This document shows positions 8,485 to 16,858 of a DNA stretch of 64,000 nt, in pieces. The position numbers and the translations under genes were made by a program. The stretch covers positions 124,001 through 188,000 of the forward strand of contig NZ_BOPH01000001.1 of assembly GCF_016863655.1 (NCBI RefSeq), in the 5' to 3' direction. Source of the DNA: Virgisporangium ochraceum (GTDB taxonomy: Bacteria; Actinomycetota; Actinomycetes; Mycobacteriales; Micromonosporaceae). The first letter of the stretch is position 1, and each line of letters opens with the position of its first letter. The notes under the pieces were generated by a model. The model did no database searches and was not told the DNA's origin. It saw only the letters and a program-made list of their open reading frames with translations.

Positions 8485-9147
8485 GTGTTTCTCAGGCATA
8501 AGAAGCTCGAACTGCCCACCCCCGACGAGGCCCTGCCGGGCCGTAACACCGAGATCCCCGTGGCCGCGCGCCACACCGTGCTCGGCACCCCGCTGAAGGG
8601 CCCCTGGCCCCAGGGGCTGCAGACCGCGGTGTTCGGCATGGGCTGCTTCTGGGGTGCCGAGCGGCTGTTCTGGCGCGTGCCCGGCGTGTACTCGACGGCG
8701 GTCGGGTACGCGGGCGGGATCAGCCCGAACCCCACGTACGAGGAGGTCTGCTCGGGCCGCACCGGCCACACCGAGGCCGTGCTCGTCGTGTACGACCCCG
8801 ACCAGGTCAGCTACGACCAGCTGCTGAAGGTCTTCTGGGAGAACCACGACCCCACCCAGGGCATGCGGCAGGGCAACGACGTCGGCACCCAGTACCGGTC
8901 GGCGATCTACGCCACCACCGACGAGCAGCACGCGCGGGCCCTGGAGTCGAAGGAGCTGTTCCAGCGGGTCACCCGCGACGCCGGCTTCGGCGACATCACC
9001 ACCGAGATCGACCGGGCCGGCGACTTCTACTACGCCGAGGACTACCACCAGCAGTACCTCAGCGACGTGAAGAACCCGAACGGGTACTGCAACCACGGCC
9101 CGAACGGCATGAGCTGCCCGATCGGCGTGGTCAGCACCGAGGGCTGA
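8485..9147 (+). CDS. msrA: Peptide methionine sulfoxide reductase MsrA
   Basis: MsrA reduces the S-epimer of methionine sulfoxide in proteins and free methionine. The 220-residue protein has the catalytic Cys54 in [10 protein letters not shown] and the substrate-binding EENHDPTQ-like segment ([22 protein letters not shown]). The C-terminal resolving region includes two cysteines ([18 protein letters not shown]). The extra N-terminal stretch of about 45 residues is common in actinobacterial MsrA. GTG 8485 has GGAGGG nine bases upstream. It stands alone, convergent with the next gene. Confidence 0.95.
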   Translation: MFLRHKKLELPTPDEALPGRNTEIPVAARHTVLGTPLKGPWPQGLQTAVFGMGCFWGAERLFWRVPGVYSTAVGYAGGISPNPTYEEVCSGRTGHTEAVLVVYDPDQVSYDQLLKVFWENHDPTQGMRQGNDVGTQYRSAIYATTDEQHARALESKELFQRVTRDAGFGDITTEIDRAGDFYYAEDYHQQYLSDVKNPNGYCNHGPNGMSCPIGVVSTEG

Positions 9148-10479
9148 TCAGAGCCAGTCCAGGGTGCCGTCGGGCAGGGCGGCGGGGCGGTACGGGGAGC
9201 CCGTCTCCAGGCTCGTCGCCACCGCTTCGAGCAGAGCGAGGAACGAGGGCGGCCGGTTCCCGAACCGGGTGCCCTCTTCCGGGACGAAGTCACCAACCCG
9301 GCCGCCCATGCCGGGGCGCTGGTCGACCAGCAGGCTGCCGCCGTCGCCGGCCGCCGCGAACGGCACGAAGAGCCGGTGCCACCAGGTGCCGTCGGCCCGG
9401 CTGCCGCCGATGGCCCGGCACGACGACAGCCACTCCGTGTAGATCTCGTCGAGCCCCAGGTACCGGTGGAACGGCGGGAACTCGAACCCGGCCCGCGGCT
9501 GCGCGCCGTCGTGCCGTAGCAGCGAGGCAGCCAGGTCCGCCGGGAACTGCACCCCGGTCAGCGCCTGCATGGCGCGCAGGTGGGCGGGGTCGGCCCCGGG
9601 TCGCAGCGAGGCCGCGGTCAGCGGCGCCTTCGCCGCGAGTCCGGCCTCGATCCGGGTCCAGGCCGCGTTCACGCGCGCGGTGGTCGCCGCGTCGGGCGTC
9701 AGCGGGACCGTGCCCGCGCGGGCCGGCACGCAGGGTGCGGCCGCCGGCGTGGGCGGTACGGGACGCGCGGGGCGCGCCTCCGCGTAGCCGACGACCGCCC
9801 GGTTCTCCGGCTCGATGGTGGCTTCCCCGTCGGTGAACAGCGTGATCATGTACAGCGCCTGCAGCGCCGCGACCACCAGGATCAGCACCGCGACGGCGAC
9901 CCGCTTCCCGGTGACCGCGCGCTTCGCGGGCTCGGGCCGCTCCGCGAGCAGCGGGTCGAGCCACTCCCGGGACCGCTCGGCGAAGTCGGGCCGGTCGGCG
10001 GCGTCGGCCGGAAGCTCCCCGCCCAGCGTCACCGGTAGGTCGTTGAGGTCTCCGGCCGGTCCCACCGCGACCACGGCGGCCGGCACGTGCCGCCGCTCCA
10101 GGACCTCCAGGGTCAGCCGGACGTCGTTCACGGCGTCGGCGTCGGCGGCCACCACCACCGGTGCGCGCAGCGCCCAGGCGACGTCGGCCAGCGTGAACCC
10201 GCCCAGCGGCGCCAGCAGGCCGCCCGGTGCCGTCACGATCACCCGGTCGTGGGTCGGCACGAGCGCCTCGGCGATCCGCACCGCGTCGTCGGCGCGGTCG
10301 GCGACCGGCACCGCCACGTACGTGGTCGCACAGGTCCGGAGGAGGTTGGCGGCGTCGTCACCGATCACGACGGCGGCGACCCGGTCGCCTCCGGCGGCGG
10401 CCAGCGCGGCCGCCACGGTCACCCAACCGGAGGACCCGGCCGCGACCACGACCCATGGCTTCGCGGAAGACCAAGACAT
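9148..10479 (-). CDS. Fusion of a BioD-like domain lacking the P-loop lysine, a membrane segment and an SMI1/KNR4 domain
   Basis: The protein has 443 residues. Residues 9-180 follow the order of dethiobiotin synthetase-type P-loop proteins: an opening strand WVVVAAGSSGWVTVAAALAAAG, then VIVTAPGGLLAPLGG (the VEGAGGLLVPL position), LADVAWALRAPVVV and a VPAAVVAVG segment. The nucleotide lysine/threonine of GKT is replaced by G-W-V at residues 18-20, so ATP use is doubtful. Residues about 193-216 form one transmembrane helix. Residues about 268-430 match SMI1/KNR4, with a helix starting AWTRIEAGL and the late WWHRLFVPFAAAGDGGSLLVDQRP segment. ATG 10477-10479 follows GGGGAG inside a perfect hairpin. 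Domain assignments are by eye; the function is unknown. Confidence 0.8.
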   Translation of the reverse strand: MSWSSAKPWVVVAAGSSGWVTVAAALAAAGGDRVAAVVIGDDAANLLRTCATTYVAVPVADRADDAVRIAEALVPTHDRVIVTAPGGLLAPLGGFTLADVAWALRAPVVVAADADAVNDVRLTLEVLERRHVPAAVVAVGPAGDLNDLPVTLGGELPADAADRPDFAERSREWLDPLLAERPEPAKRAVTGKRVAVAVLILVVAALQALYMITLFTDGEATIEPENRAVVGYAEARPARPVPPTPAAAPCVPARAGTVPLTPDAATTARVNAAWTRIEAGLAAKAPLTAASLRPGADPAHLRAMQALTGVQFPADLAASLLRHDGAQPRAGFEFPPFHRYLGLDEIYTEWLSSCRAIGGSRADGTWWHRLFVPFAAAGDGGSLLVDQRPGMGGRVGDFVPEEGTRFGNRPPSFLALLEAVATSLETGSPYRPAALPDGTLDWL

Positions 10480-10523
10480 CGACGCTCCCCGTTCGGCTGC
10501 ACACAGCGTAACGGGGAGCGTCG
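10480..10523. promoter_or_regulatory. 14-bp perfect inverted repeat abutting the start codon of the BioD-like/SMI1 gene
   Basis: CGACGCTCCCCGTT at 10480-10493 is the exact reverse complement of 10510-10523, with a 16-base loop. The arm next to the ATG contains the gene's Shine-Dalgarno (GGGGAG), so folding of the mRNA would mask the ribosome site. An AT-rich TATAGA-like element lies directly upstream on the minus strand. It could instead be an operator for a dimeric repressor. Confidence 0.65.
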
Positions 10524-10900
10524 TCTCTATATTGGGCGGGCGAGGGCACACGATCGCGATCTCTGCGGGGGAACCGGTCATCGCGTACCCTCGCCCGCCC
10601 GGAAACCCGCCCGGCCCTGGGGAGGGCGCCTGGCCGGAGGCGCCGGGCCGGCGGAGGCATGCCGGTCCCGTGCACGGGCGGGTTTTCGCAGGTGGCGGTT
10701 GGCGATGTTGGCGGGCACCGCCGAGGCCACCGGGCTTTCAGTTGTTCCGGAGGTTCTAACGCTCGTGGCCACTTGCGGGTTGCGGCGCCGTGAACCACCG
10801 GTGAGCACAAAGTTAGGCCGCGCAGGAGACGCCCAGCGGACAGAGTGTGCGACCGGCCAGCAGGTTCAGCTTCCCGGGCTTTCGTGCGAATAATGGGGCC
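10524..10900. other. Intergenic region with one nested inverted repeat, no gene seen
   Basis: This is a 377-bp gap between divergent genes. The open frames inside it have no family features or ribosome sites. One nested GC-rich inverted repeat spans 10610-10650 (CCGGCCC/GGGCCGG enclosing two GGCGCC boxes). Otherwise it presumably holds the two promoters. Confidence 0.5.
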
Positions 10901-12619
10901 ATGGCCGACGACCCGCCCCTGCTCCGCCGCATCCGGGCGGCCGTGATCGGCGACGACCAGGTGATGTGGGGGCCGTACGGGCCACGGAGGGTGACGTACG
11001 CCGACTACACGGCGTCGGGCCGGGCCCTGTCGTTCCTGGAGAGCTTCATCCGGGCCGAGGTGCTGCCGCGGTACGCCAACACCCACACCGAGTCGAGCGG
11101 CACCGGTCTGCAGACCACCCGGCTCCGGGAGGACGCGAGAAAGATCATCCGGGACGCCGTGGGCGGCGACGAGGAGACCGTCGTCATCTTCACCGGGGCC
11201 GGGTCGACCGGCGCGATCGACAAGATGGTGCACATCCTCGGGCTCCGGCTGCCGGCCGACCTCGACGACCGCTACCGGCTGGCCGACCACATCCCGGCCG
11301 CCGAGCGTCCGGTCGTGTTCATCGGGCCGTTCGAGCACCACTCCAACGAGCTCGCCTGGCGCGAGTCGATCGCCGACGTCGTGGTGATCCCGGAGGACGC
11401 CGACGGCCACATCGACCTGGGCGCACTGGAGGTGCGGCTGCACGAGTTCCGCGACCGCCAGCTGAAGATCGGGTCGTTCTCGGCCGCCTCGAACGTCACG
11501 GGCATCGTCACCGACACCCGCGCGGTCGCCGACCTGCTGCACCGGCACGGCGCGCTGTCGTTCTGGGACTACGCGGCGGCCGCGCCGTACGTCCGCATCG
11601 ACATGTACGACGGCCACAAGGACGCCCTGTTCCTGTCGCCGCACAAGTTCGTCGGCGGACCGAGCACGCCGGGTGTGCTCGTGGTCCGCCGGGAACTCCT
11701 GCGCAACCGGGTGCCGACGGTGCCCGGCGGCGGCACGGTCGACTACGTCAACGCCGCCGAACACCACTACATCCGCGACCCGGCGCACCGCGAGGAGGGC
11801 GGCACGCCCGCGATCGTCGAGTCGATCCGCGCCGGCCTGGTGCTCCAGCTCAAAGACGCGGTGGGCGTCGACGTGATCAAGGCGCACGAGCAGCGGTTCC
11901 TGCGCGCCGCCATCGACGCCTGGACGGCCCATCCCCACATCGAGATCCTCGGCAACCTCGACGCCGAGCGGCTGTCGATCCTCTCGTTCGTGGTGCGCCG
12001 CCCCGGCGGCCGGTACCTGCACCACAACTTCGTGGTGGCGCTGCTCAACGACCTGTTCGGCATCCAGTCGCGGGGCGGCTGCTCCTGTGCCGGCCCGTAC
12101 GGGCACCGGCTGCTCGGCATCGACATCGAGCGGTCGCACCGGTTCGAACGCGAGATCCTCGACGGGTGCGAGGGCATCAAGCCCGGCTGGGTGCGGGTGA
12201 GCTTCAACTACTTCATCTCCGACGCCGTCGCGCGGTACATCGTCGACGCGGTGTCGTTCGTGGCGACGCACGGCTGGGCGCTGCTGCCCGAGTACCGGTT
12301 CGACCCTTACCGCGGCCTGTGGCGGCACCGCGACGGTCTGGTCGAGCCGCCGCTGCGGCTCACCGACCTGATCTACACCGACGAGGGTGACCTGCACTGG
12401 CCGGGCCGGGCGGCCGAACACGAGCGGGCCGGCGAGGACGCGCTGGCCGGATACCTCGACGAGGCCCACGCGGTGGTGGCCCGGCTGAAGCCGCCGGAGC
12501 CGGAGCAGGCCGGTCCGCCGAGCGCGCCGGGTGGCACCGAGGCTGGGCCGGGAGCCGCGGTCTCCGCGACGTTCGAGGAGCTGCGCTGGTTCGACCTGCC
12601 GCCGGAGTGTCTGCGATGA
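10901..12619 (+). CDS. Class V aminotransferase-fold PLP enzyme (cysteine desulfurase/selenocysteine lyase-like)
   Basis: The protein has 572 residues, longer than the roughly 400 of cysteine desulfurases. The catalytic domain shows the substrate-anchoring N-terminus (YADYTASGRALSF), the PLP-stacking GAGSTGAIDK, the Asp223 region FWDYAAAAPY, and the Schiff-base lysine K249 in LSPHKFVGGPSTPG. A cysteine-bearing loop, SRGGCSCAGPYG, sits where desulfurases carry the active cysteine. The last 100 or so residues are an extension that may modulate substrate choice. Substrate and partners are unknown, and no suf or isc genes are nearby. ATG 10901 is preceded by AATGGGG-like purines. Confidence 0.85.
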   Translation: MADDPPLLRRIRAAVIGDDQVMWGPYGPRRVTYADYTASGRALSFLESFIRAEVLPRYANTHTESSGTGLQTTRLREDARKIIRDAVGGDEETVVIFTGAGSTGAIDKMVHILGLRLPADLDDRYRLADHIPAAERPVVFIGPFEHHSNELAWRESIADVVVIPEDADGHIDLGALEVRLHEFRDRQLKIGSFSAASNVTGIVTDTRAVADLLHRHGALSFWDYAAAAPYVRIDMYDGHKDALFLSPHKFVGGPSTPGVLVVRRELLRNRVPTVPGGGTVDYVNAAEHHYIRDPAHREEGGTPAIVESIRAGLVLQLKDAVGVDVIKAHEQRFLRAAIDAWTAHPHIEILGNLDAERLSILSFVVRRPGGRYLHHNFVVALLNDLFGIQSRGGCSCAGPYGHRLLGIDIERSHRFEREILDGCEGIKPGWVRVSFNYFISDAVARYIVDAVSFVATHGWALLPEYRFDPYRGLWRHRDGLVEPPLRLTDLIYTDEGDLHWPGRAAEHERAGEDALAGYLDEAHAVVARLKPPEPEQAGPPSAPGGTEAGPGAAVSATFEELRWFDLPPECLR

Positions 12620-12634
12620 GACGCTCCGATGAAA

Positions 12635-13006
12635 CTACTTCGCCCACGGCGGCGTACCGAAGGGTGTGCCATCGGCCATCGTCGCCGTGAAGCCCGCCGG
12701 TATCGCCACCAGCACCTCGGCCGGCGTGGCACCGGGGTTGGAGAGCGCGATCTGTCCGCCCGCGGGCACCACGACAGCGTCGCCCGGCCCTAGCATGTCG
12801 CCCGAGAGTGTGATCGAGCCGGACAGCACCATGAACACCTCGTCGCGGTCGAGGGTGTGTGGGCTGTCCGTCTCGTGGCCGGCCGCGACGATGATCTTCC
12901 ACGTACACAACTGTTCCGATCCACGGCTTGGCGAGGCCATGCCCACGAACGTGACGCCGGGGATGTCGAACCGCGGCGCATGGGCCGCACGGAGAATGGT
13001 TTTCAT
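12635..13006 (-). CDS. Cupin-fold protein
   Basis: The 123-residue single-domain protein has a cupin 1 motif-like stretch (GHETDSPHTLDRDEVFMVLSGSITL, with HxD..E) and a cupin 2 stretch (GPGDAVVVPAGGQIALSNPG). The second motif lacks the usual histidine, so metal binding is uncertain. It is divergent from a MarR regulator across 48 bp that holds two operator-like boxes, which strongly suggests control by that regulator. The ATG is at 13004-13006; the upstream frame overlaps the operators and is not used. Confidence 0.85.
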   Translation of the reverse strand: MKTILRAAHAPRFDIPGVTFVGMASPSRGSEQLCTWKIIVAAGHETDSPHTLDRDEVFMVLSGSITLSGDMLGPGDAVVVPAGGQIALSNPGATPAEVLVAIPAGFTATMADGTPFGTPPWAK

Positions 13007-13019
13007 AGAAACAGACACT

Positions 13020-13051
13020 AAACTTAGTTTCGTATTTTGTAAACGAGGTTT
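13020..13051. promoter_or_regulatory. Paired MarR operator candidates
   Basis: Two copies of AAAC-N3-GTTTCG lie at 13020 and 13041, exactly 21 bp apart, about two helical turns. Each half-site pair is palindromic, and together they fill the 48 bp between the cupin and MarR starts. Confidence 0.65.
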
Positions 13052-13054
13052 CGC

Positions 13055-13513
13055 ATGGCGCTGGTAACCGACGTCCACATCGCGCGACTCCTACTCCGCG
13101 CGGTGCGCGCGGTGCAGTCGACCTACATCGAGCGCCTGCAGCAGCGCGGCCATCCCGGGCTGCGCACCGGACACATTCCGGTGTTCGCGGGTCTCAACCC
13201 CGAGTCCTCGAACGTGGCCGGTGAGGGCACCCGCATCACCGACCTCGCCAACCGCGCCGGCATGACCCGCCAGATGATGGGCCGGCTGGTACGCGAGCTC
13301 GAGGCGCTCGGCTACCTGTCCACGGCCACCCACCCCGACGACCAGCGCGCGGTGGTGGTCACGATGACCGAGCGCGGCCATGCGATCCGCACGGAGGCCG
13401 CCGCGGTGATCGCCGACCTCGAGGCCGACTACGCGGTGCTCCTCGACGACCCGGACCTCGCCTCGCTCAAGGGCGCGCTGCAGAGCATCATCCGGACCTC
13501 ACCAACGGCCTAA
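13055..13513 (+). CDS. MarR family transcriptional regulator
   Basis: The 152-residue protein has the MarR winged helix-turn-helix: recognition region ITDLANRAGMTRQMMGRLVRELEALGYL (about residues 63-92), wing THPDDQRAVVVTMTERG, and flanking helices for dimerisation. It probably represses itself and the divergent cupin gene through the paired AAAC-N3-GTTT boxes. The inducing ligand is unknown. ATG 13055 follows ACGAGG. Confidence 0.93.
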   Translation: MALVTDVHIARLLLRAVRAVQSTYIERLQQRGHPGLRTGHIPVFAGLNPESSNVAGEGTRITDLANRAGMTRQMMGRLVRELEALGYLSTATHPDDQRAVVVTMTERGHAIRTEAAAVIADLEADYAVLLDDPDLASLKGALQSIIRTSPTA

Positions 13514-13564
13514 GCCCACGGCGTAACCCGGCATGCGGGCGGGCCGGGGAGCGTTGCCCGGCAC

Positions 13565-14500
13565 ATGGAGCCTGATGTCGACGCTCTGGACGCCTACTCC
13601 CGTGCCGTGACCACCGTCGCGGCCACCCTTCTACCCAGCGTGGCCAGCCTCACCGTGCAGTCGCGGCGGGGCAATGGCGCCGGGTCCGCCGTGGTCTTCA
13701 ACCCCGACGGTCTCACCCTGACCTCCGCCCACGTCGTCGAGGGCGCCACCAGCGGACTCGCCGAGTTCACGTCCGGCGAGGAGACCCGCTTCGATGTGGT
13801 CGGCGCCGACCCGCTGGCCGACCTCGCGGTCCTGCGGCTGCACGACCCGGCCGCCTGCACCAGACCCGCCACCCTCGGCGACGCCGACTCTCTGCGCATC
13901 GGCCAGCTGGTCATCGCGGTGGGCAACCCGCTCGGTCTCGCCGGGTCGGTCACCGCCGGGGTGGTGAGCGCGCTCGGCCGGTCGCTGCCGGTCCGCGACG
14001 CGCGCCGCATGCGCCTCATCGACGACGTCATCCAGACCGACGCCGCCCTCAACCCCGGAAACTCCGGCGGCGCCCTCGCCGACTCGGCCGGCCGGGTCGT
14101 CGGGATCAACACGGCCGTCGCCGGCTACGGGCTGGGCCTCGCGGTACCGATCAACACCAACACCCGCCAGATCGTGCAGGAACTGGTGTCGACCGGCCGG
14201 GTGCGCCGGGCGTACCTGGGCATCGCGGGCACGCCGGCGCCGCTGCCCGCCGCGCTCGCCGGCAAGCTGGGCCAGCGCCGTGGGCTGCGGCTGGTCGAGG
14301 TGATGCCGGGCGGCCCGGCCGCGGAGGCCGGGCTCTTCATCGGTGACGTCGTGATCGCGGCCGGCGGCCGCGCGGTGCAGGGCGTCCAGGACATCCAGCG
14401 GCTGATGCTGGGCAGCTCCATCGGCACGCGGCTGCCGATCACGGCACTGCGCCGGGGCGCCCTGGTCGACGTGGTCGCGATCCCCACGCCGCTGGCTTAG
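13565..14500 (+). CDS. Trypsin-like serine protease with PDZ domain, apparently cytosolic
   Basis: The 311-residue HtrA/DegP-type protease has the catalytic triad His56 (TSAHVVEG), Asp86 (DLAVL) and Ser167 (NPGNSGGAL). A PDZ domain spans about residues 215-305 (LVEVMPGGPAAEAGLFIGDVVI). Unlike secreted HtrA proteins it has neither signal peptide nor transmembrane segment, since the protease domain begins at residue 15 or so. It therefore probably acts in the cytoplasm unless a start further upstream was missed. No in-frame start with a hydrophobic leader was found. The ATG is 51 bp after the MarR gene. A large near-perfect inverted repeat follows the stop. Confidence 0.92.
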   Translation: MEPDVDALDAYSRAVTTVAATLLPSVASLTVQSRRGNGAGSAVVFNPDGLTLTSAHVVEGATSGLAEFTSGEETRFDVVGADPLADLAVLRLHDPAACTRPATLGDADSLRIGQLVIAVGNPLGLAGSVTAGVVSALGRSLPVRDARRMRLIDDVIQTDAALNPGNSGGALADSAGRVVGINTAVAGYGLGLAVPINTNTRQIVQELVSTGRVRRAYLGIAGTPAPLPAALAGKLGQRRGLRLVEVMPGGPAAEAGLFIGDVVIAAGGRAVQGVQDIQRLMLGSSIGTRLPITALRRGALVDVVAIPTPLA

Positions 14501-14509
14501 CCGGTTTTT

Positions 14510-14576
14510 AATAGACGACGCTCTATCCAGTGCGCTGTGCCGCCCGGGAACCGCACTGGATAGAGTGTCGTCTATT
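14510..14576. terminator. 67-nt near-perfect inverted repeat after the protease gene
   Basis: Two 25-base arms (14510-14534 and 14552-14576) pair with one G-T mismatch around a 17-base loop. There is a run of five T before the left arm but no U tract after the right arm, so it is not a classical intrinsic terminator. It may end the protease transcript, act in both directions, or be a mobile palindromic repeat. Confidence 0.6.
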
Positions 14577-14677
14577 TGAAGCCCCGCAGGGGGCGCGGGG
14601 AGCCAATCTCCGGGGATTGGACCGGCCGGTGGCATGTGGTGGCCGCTAGGGTCGTGGAGATCCACGAGGGGGTGCGG

Positions 14678-15415
14678 GTGTTCGGGCTCAGCGGGCGGAC
14701 GGCGATCGTCACGGGTGGAAACTCGGGTATCGGGCAGGCCATGGCCGAGGCGCTCGCCGGGGCGGGAGCCACGGTCGTGCTCATGGGTCGCGACCGCGGG
14801 CGGCTCGACGGGGTGGCGGAGAAGATCGGCGCTCACGCGGTCCCGGTGGAGCTTTCCGACCGCGCGGACCTGCGGCGCGCCGCGGACGCCGCGGTGGCCG
14901 CGGCCGGCGAACCCGACATCCTCGTGAACGCGGCCGGCATCAATCCGCGGCCGCACATGAACGACCTCACCGCCGACGTGTGGGACGACGTGCTCGAGGT
15001 GAACCTCACGGCGCCGTTCCTGCTCGGGCAGCGGTTCGGGCCCGGCATGGCCGCGCGCGGGTGGGGGCGCATCATCAACGTCGTGTCGCAGCAGGCGTTG
15101 CGCGCGTACGGGAACAGCGGCGGCTACGGGGCCAGCAAGGGTGGCCTGGTGTCGCTGACCCGCTCGCAGGCCGAAGCGTGGTCGCCGCACGGGGTGTGCT
15201 GCAACGCGGTGGCACCGGGCGTCGTGGAGACGCCGATGACCGCGCCGATCTTCAGCGATCCTGCGAAGGCGGCGGCGACCGCGGCACGCACGTTCGTCGG
15301 GCGCAACGGGACGCCGGAGGACTTCCGCGGGATCGCCGTGTTCCTGGCCGGTGACGCGTCGGCTTTCGTCACCGGCCAGGTCATCTGCGTCGACGGCGGC
15401 CTCTCGGCCCACTGA
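14678..15415 (+). CDS. Short-chain dehydrogenase/reductase
   Basis: This is a classical SDR of 245 residues from GTG 14678. It has the Rossmann motif TGGNSGIG (12-19), NAAG (84-87) and catalytic Ser137, Tyr150 and Lys154 (YGASK). The C-terminal PG motif (VAPGVVETPMTAPIF) and the DGG ending are typical of 3-oxoacyl-ACP reductase or polyol dehydrogenase relatives. The substrate is unknown and cofactor preference cannot be fixed, although the acidic residue typical of NAD use after strand 2 is not obvious. GTG 14678 is preferred because GAGG lies eight bases upstream. GTG 14672 and 14654 are possible. Confidence 0.88.
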   Translation: MFGLSGRTAIVTGGNSGIGQAMAEALAGAGATVVLMGRDRGRLDGVAEKIGAHAVPVELSDRADLRRAADAAVAAAGEPDILVNAAGINPRPHMNDLTADVWDDVLEVNLTAPFLLGQRFGPGMAARGWGRIINVVSQQALRAYGNSGGYGASKGGLVSLTRSQAEAWSPHGVCCNAVAPGVVETPMTAPIFSDPAKAAATAARTFVGRNGTPEDFRGIAVFLAGDASAFVTGQVICVDGGLSAH

Positions 15416-15468
15416 CCGGCGCGCGGACGCGGGCGGCGGCACCTAGTGTCCCGAGTCGCCCACCGGGT

Positions 15469-16839
15469 CTAGGTGTCCAGGTGGGCCAGCAGGTCCTGGC
15501 GGGTGAGGACGCCGGCCGGCTTGCCGTCGACCAGCACCAGGGCGGCGTCACTGGTCTCCAGGAGCTTGACCGCCTCGGCCACGGGCTGGCCGCCGCCGAT
15601 CATCGGCAGGGGTGGGCCCATGTGGGTCTCGATGCGGTCGTGCAGGTGGGCCCGGCCGCCGAACAGGGCGTCGAGCAGGTCCTTCGCCGCGATCGAACCG
15701 GCCACCTCACCGGTGACCACCGGTGGCTCGGCCTTCAGCACCGGCATCTGCGAGACGCTGTACTCGCGCATGTAGTCGATCGCGTCGCGGACGGTCTCGT
15801 TCGGGTGGGCGTGTACCAGGTCGGGCATGCCGCCGCTCTTTCCCGCCAGCACGTCACCGACCGTCGCCTCGGCCTCGGAGCCGGTGGCGAGGAAGCCGTA
15901 CCGGGCCATCCACTCGTCGTTGAAGATCTTGGACAGGTAGCCGCGGCCGCCGTCCGGGAGAAGGACGACCACGACGGCGTCGGGACCGGCCTTCGCCGCG
16001 ACCTGCAACGCGGCCGCCGCCGCCATGCCGCACGAGCCGCCGACCAGCAGCCCCTCCTCGCGGGCCAGCCGCCGCGTGAGCGCGAACGACTCCTTGTCGG
16101 ACACCTCGACGATCTCGTCGGCGATGCCGCGGTCGTACGTGGTCGGCCAGAAGTCCTCACCCACGCCCTCGACCAGGTACGGCCGGCCGGTACCGCCGGA
16201 GTACACCGACCCTTCCGGGTCGGCGCCGATGACCTTCACCGCGCCGTTCGAGACCTCCTTGAGGTACTTCCCGACGCCGGAGATGGTGCCGCCGGTGCCG
16301 ACGCCGGCCACGAAGTGGGTGATCTTTCCGGCGGTCTGCTCCCAGATCTCCGGACCGGTGGTCTCGTAGTGCGAGATCGGATTGTTGACATTCGAGTACT
16401 GGTCGGGCTTCCAGGCCAGCGGGATCTCCCGGGCCAGCCGGTCGGAGACCGAGTAGTACGAGCGCGGGTCCTCCGGCGCGACGGCCGTCGGGCACTCCAC
16501 GACCTCGGCGCCGTAGGCGCGCAGCGTGTTCTGCTTGTCCATGCTCACCTTGTCGGGGCAGACGAACACGCAGCGGTAGCCCTTGAGCTGGGCGACCAGG
16601 GCCAGCCCGACGCCGGTGTTGCCGCTGGTGGGCTCGACGATCGTGCCACCCGGCCGCAGCTGGCCCGACTTCTCGGCCTCCTCGACCATCCGCAGCGCGA
16701 TGCGGTCCTTCACGCTGCCGCCGGGATTGAAGTATTCGACCTTCGCGAGGACGGTGGCCTCGATACCGGCGCTGACATTGCGCAGCCGGACGAGAGGCGT
16801 GTTTCCGATCAGCTCGACAACGTTGTCGTAGTAGCGCAC
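15469..16839 (-). CDS. cbs: Cystathionine beta-synthase with tandem CBS domains
   Basis: This enzyme condenses serine and homocysteine to cystathionine, the forward arm of transsulfuration opposite metB. The 456-residue protein has the fold type II PLP domain with Lys44 in NPGGSVKDRIAL, the SGNTGVGLA loop and the phosphate loop GVGTGGTISGVG. Two CBS domains from about residue 330 onward probably sense an adenosyl ligand. No N-terminal haem domain is present. The GTG at 16837-16839 gives the family N-terminus. A CATAAT-like -10 lies only about eight bases upstream, so translation is probably leaderless. Gene order relative to metB and the SGNH hydrolase matches mycobacteria. Confidence 0.93.
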   Translation of the reverse strand: MRYYDNVVELIGNTPLVRLRNVSAGIEATVLAKVEYFNPGGSVKDRIALRMVEEAEKSGQLRPGGTIVEPTSGNTGVGLALVAQLKGYRCVFVCPDKVSMDKQNTLRAYGAEVVECPTAVAPEDPRSYYSVSDRLAREIPLAWKPDQYSNVNNPISHYETTGPEIWEQTAGKITHFVAGVGTGGTISGVGKYLKEVSNGAVKVIGADPEGSVYSGGTGRPYLVEGVGEDFWPTTYDRGIADEIVEVSDKESFALTRRLAREEGLLVGGSCGMAAAAALQVAAKAGPDAVVVVLLPDGGRGYLSKIFNDEWMARYGFLATGSEAEATVGDVLAGKSGGMPDLVHAHPNETVRDAIDYMREYSVSQMPVLKAEPPVVTGEVAGSIAAKDLLDALFGGRAHLHDRIETHMGPPLPMIGGGQPVAEAVKLLETSDAALVLVDGKPAGVLTRQDLLAHLDT

Positions 16840-16858
16840 CCGGCCATTATGCGTGGCG

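Noticed and set aside
10578..10808. Minus-strand 76-codon open frame in the intergenic region
   Set aside because: There is no ribosome site and the composition is Arg/Pro/Ala-rich, like other chance frames.
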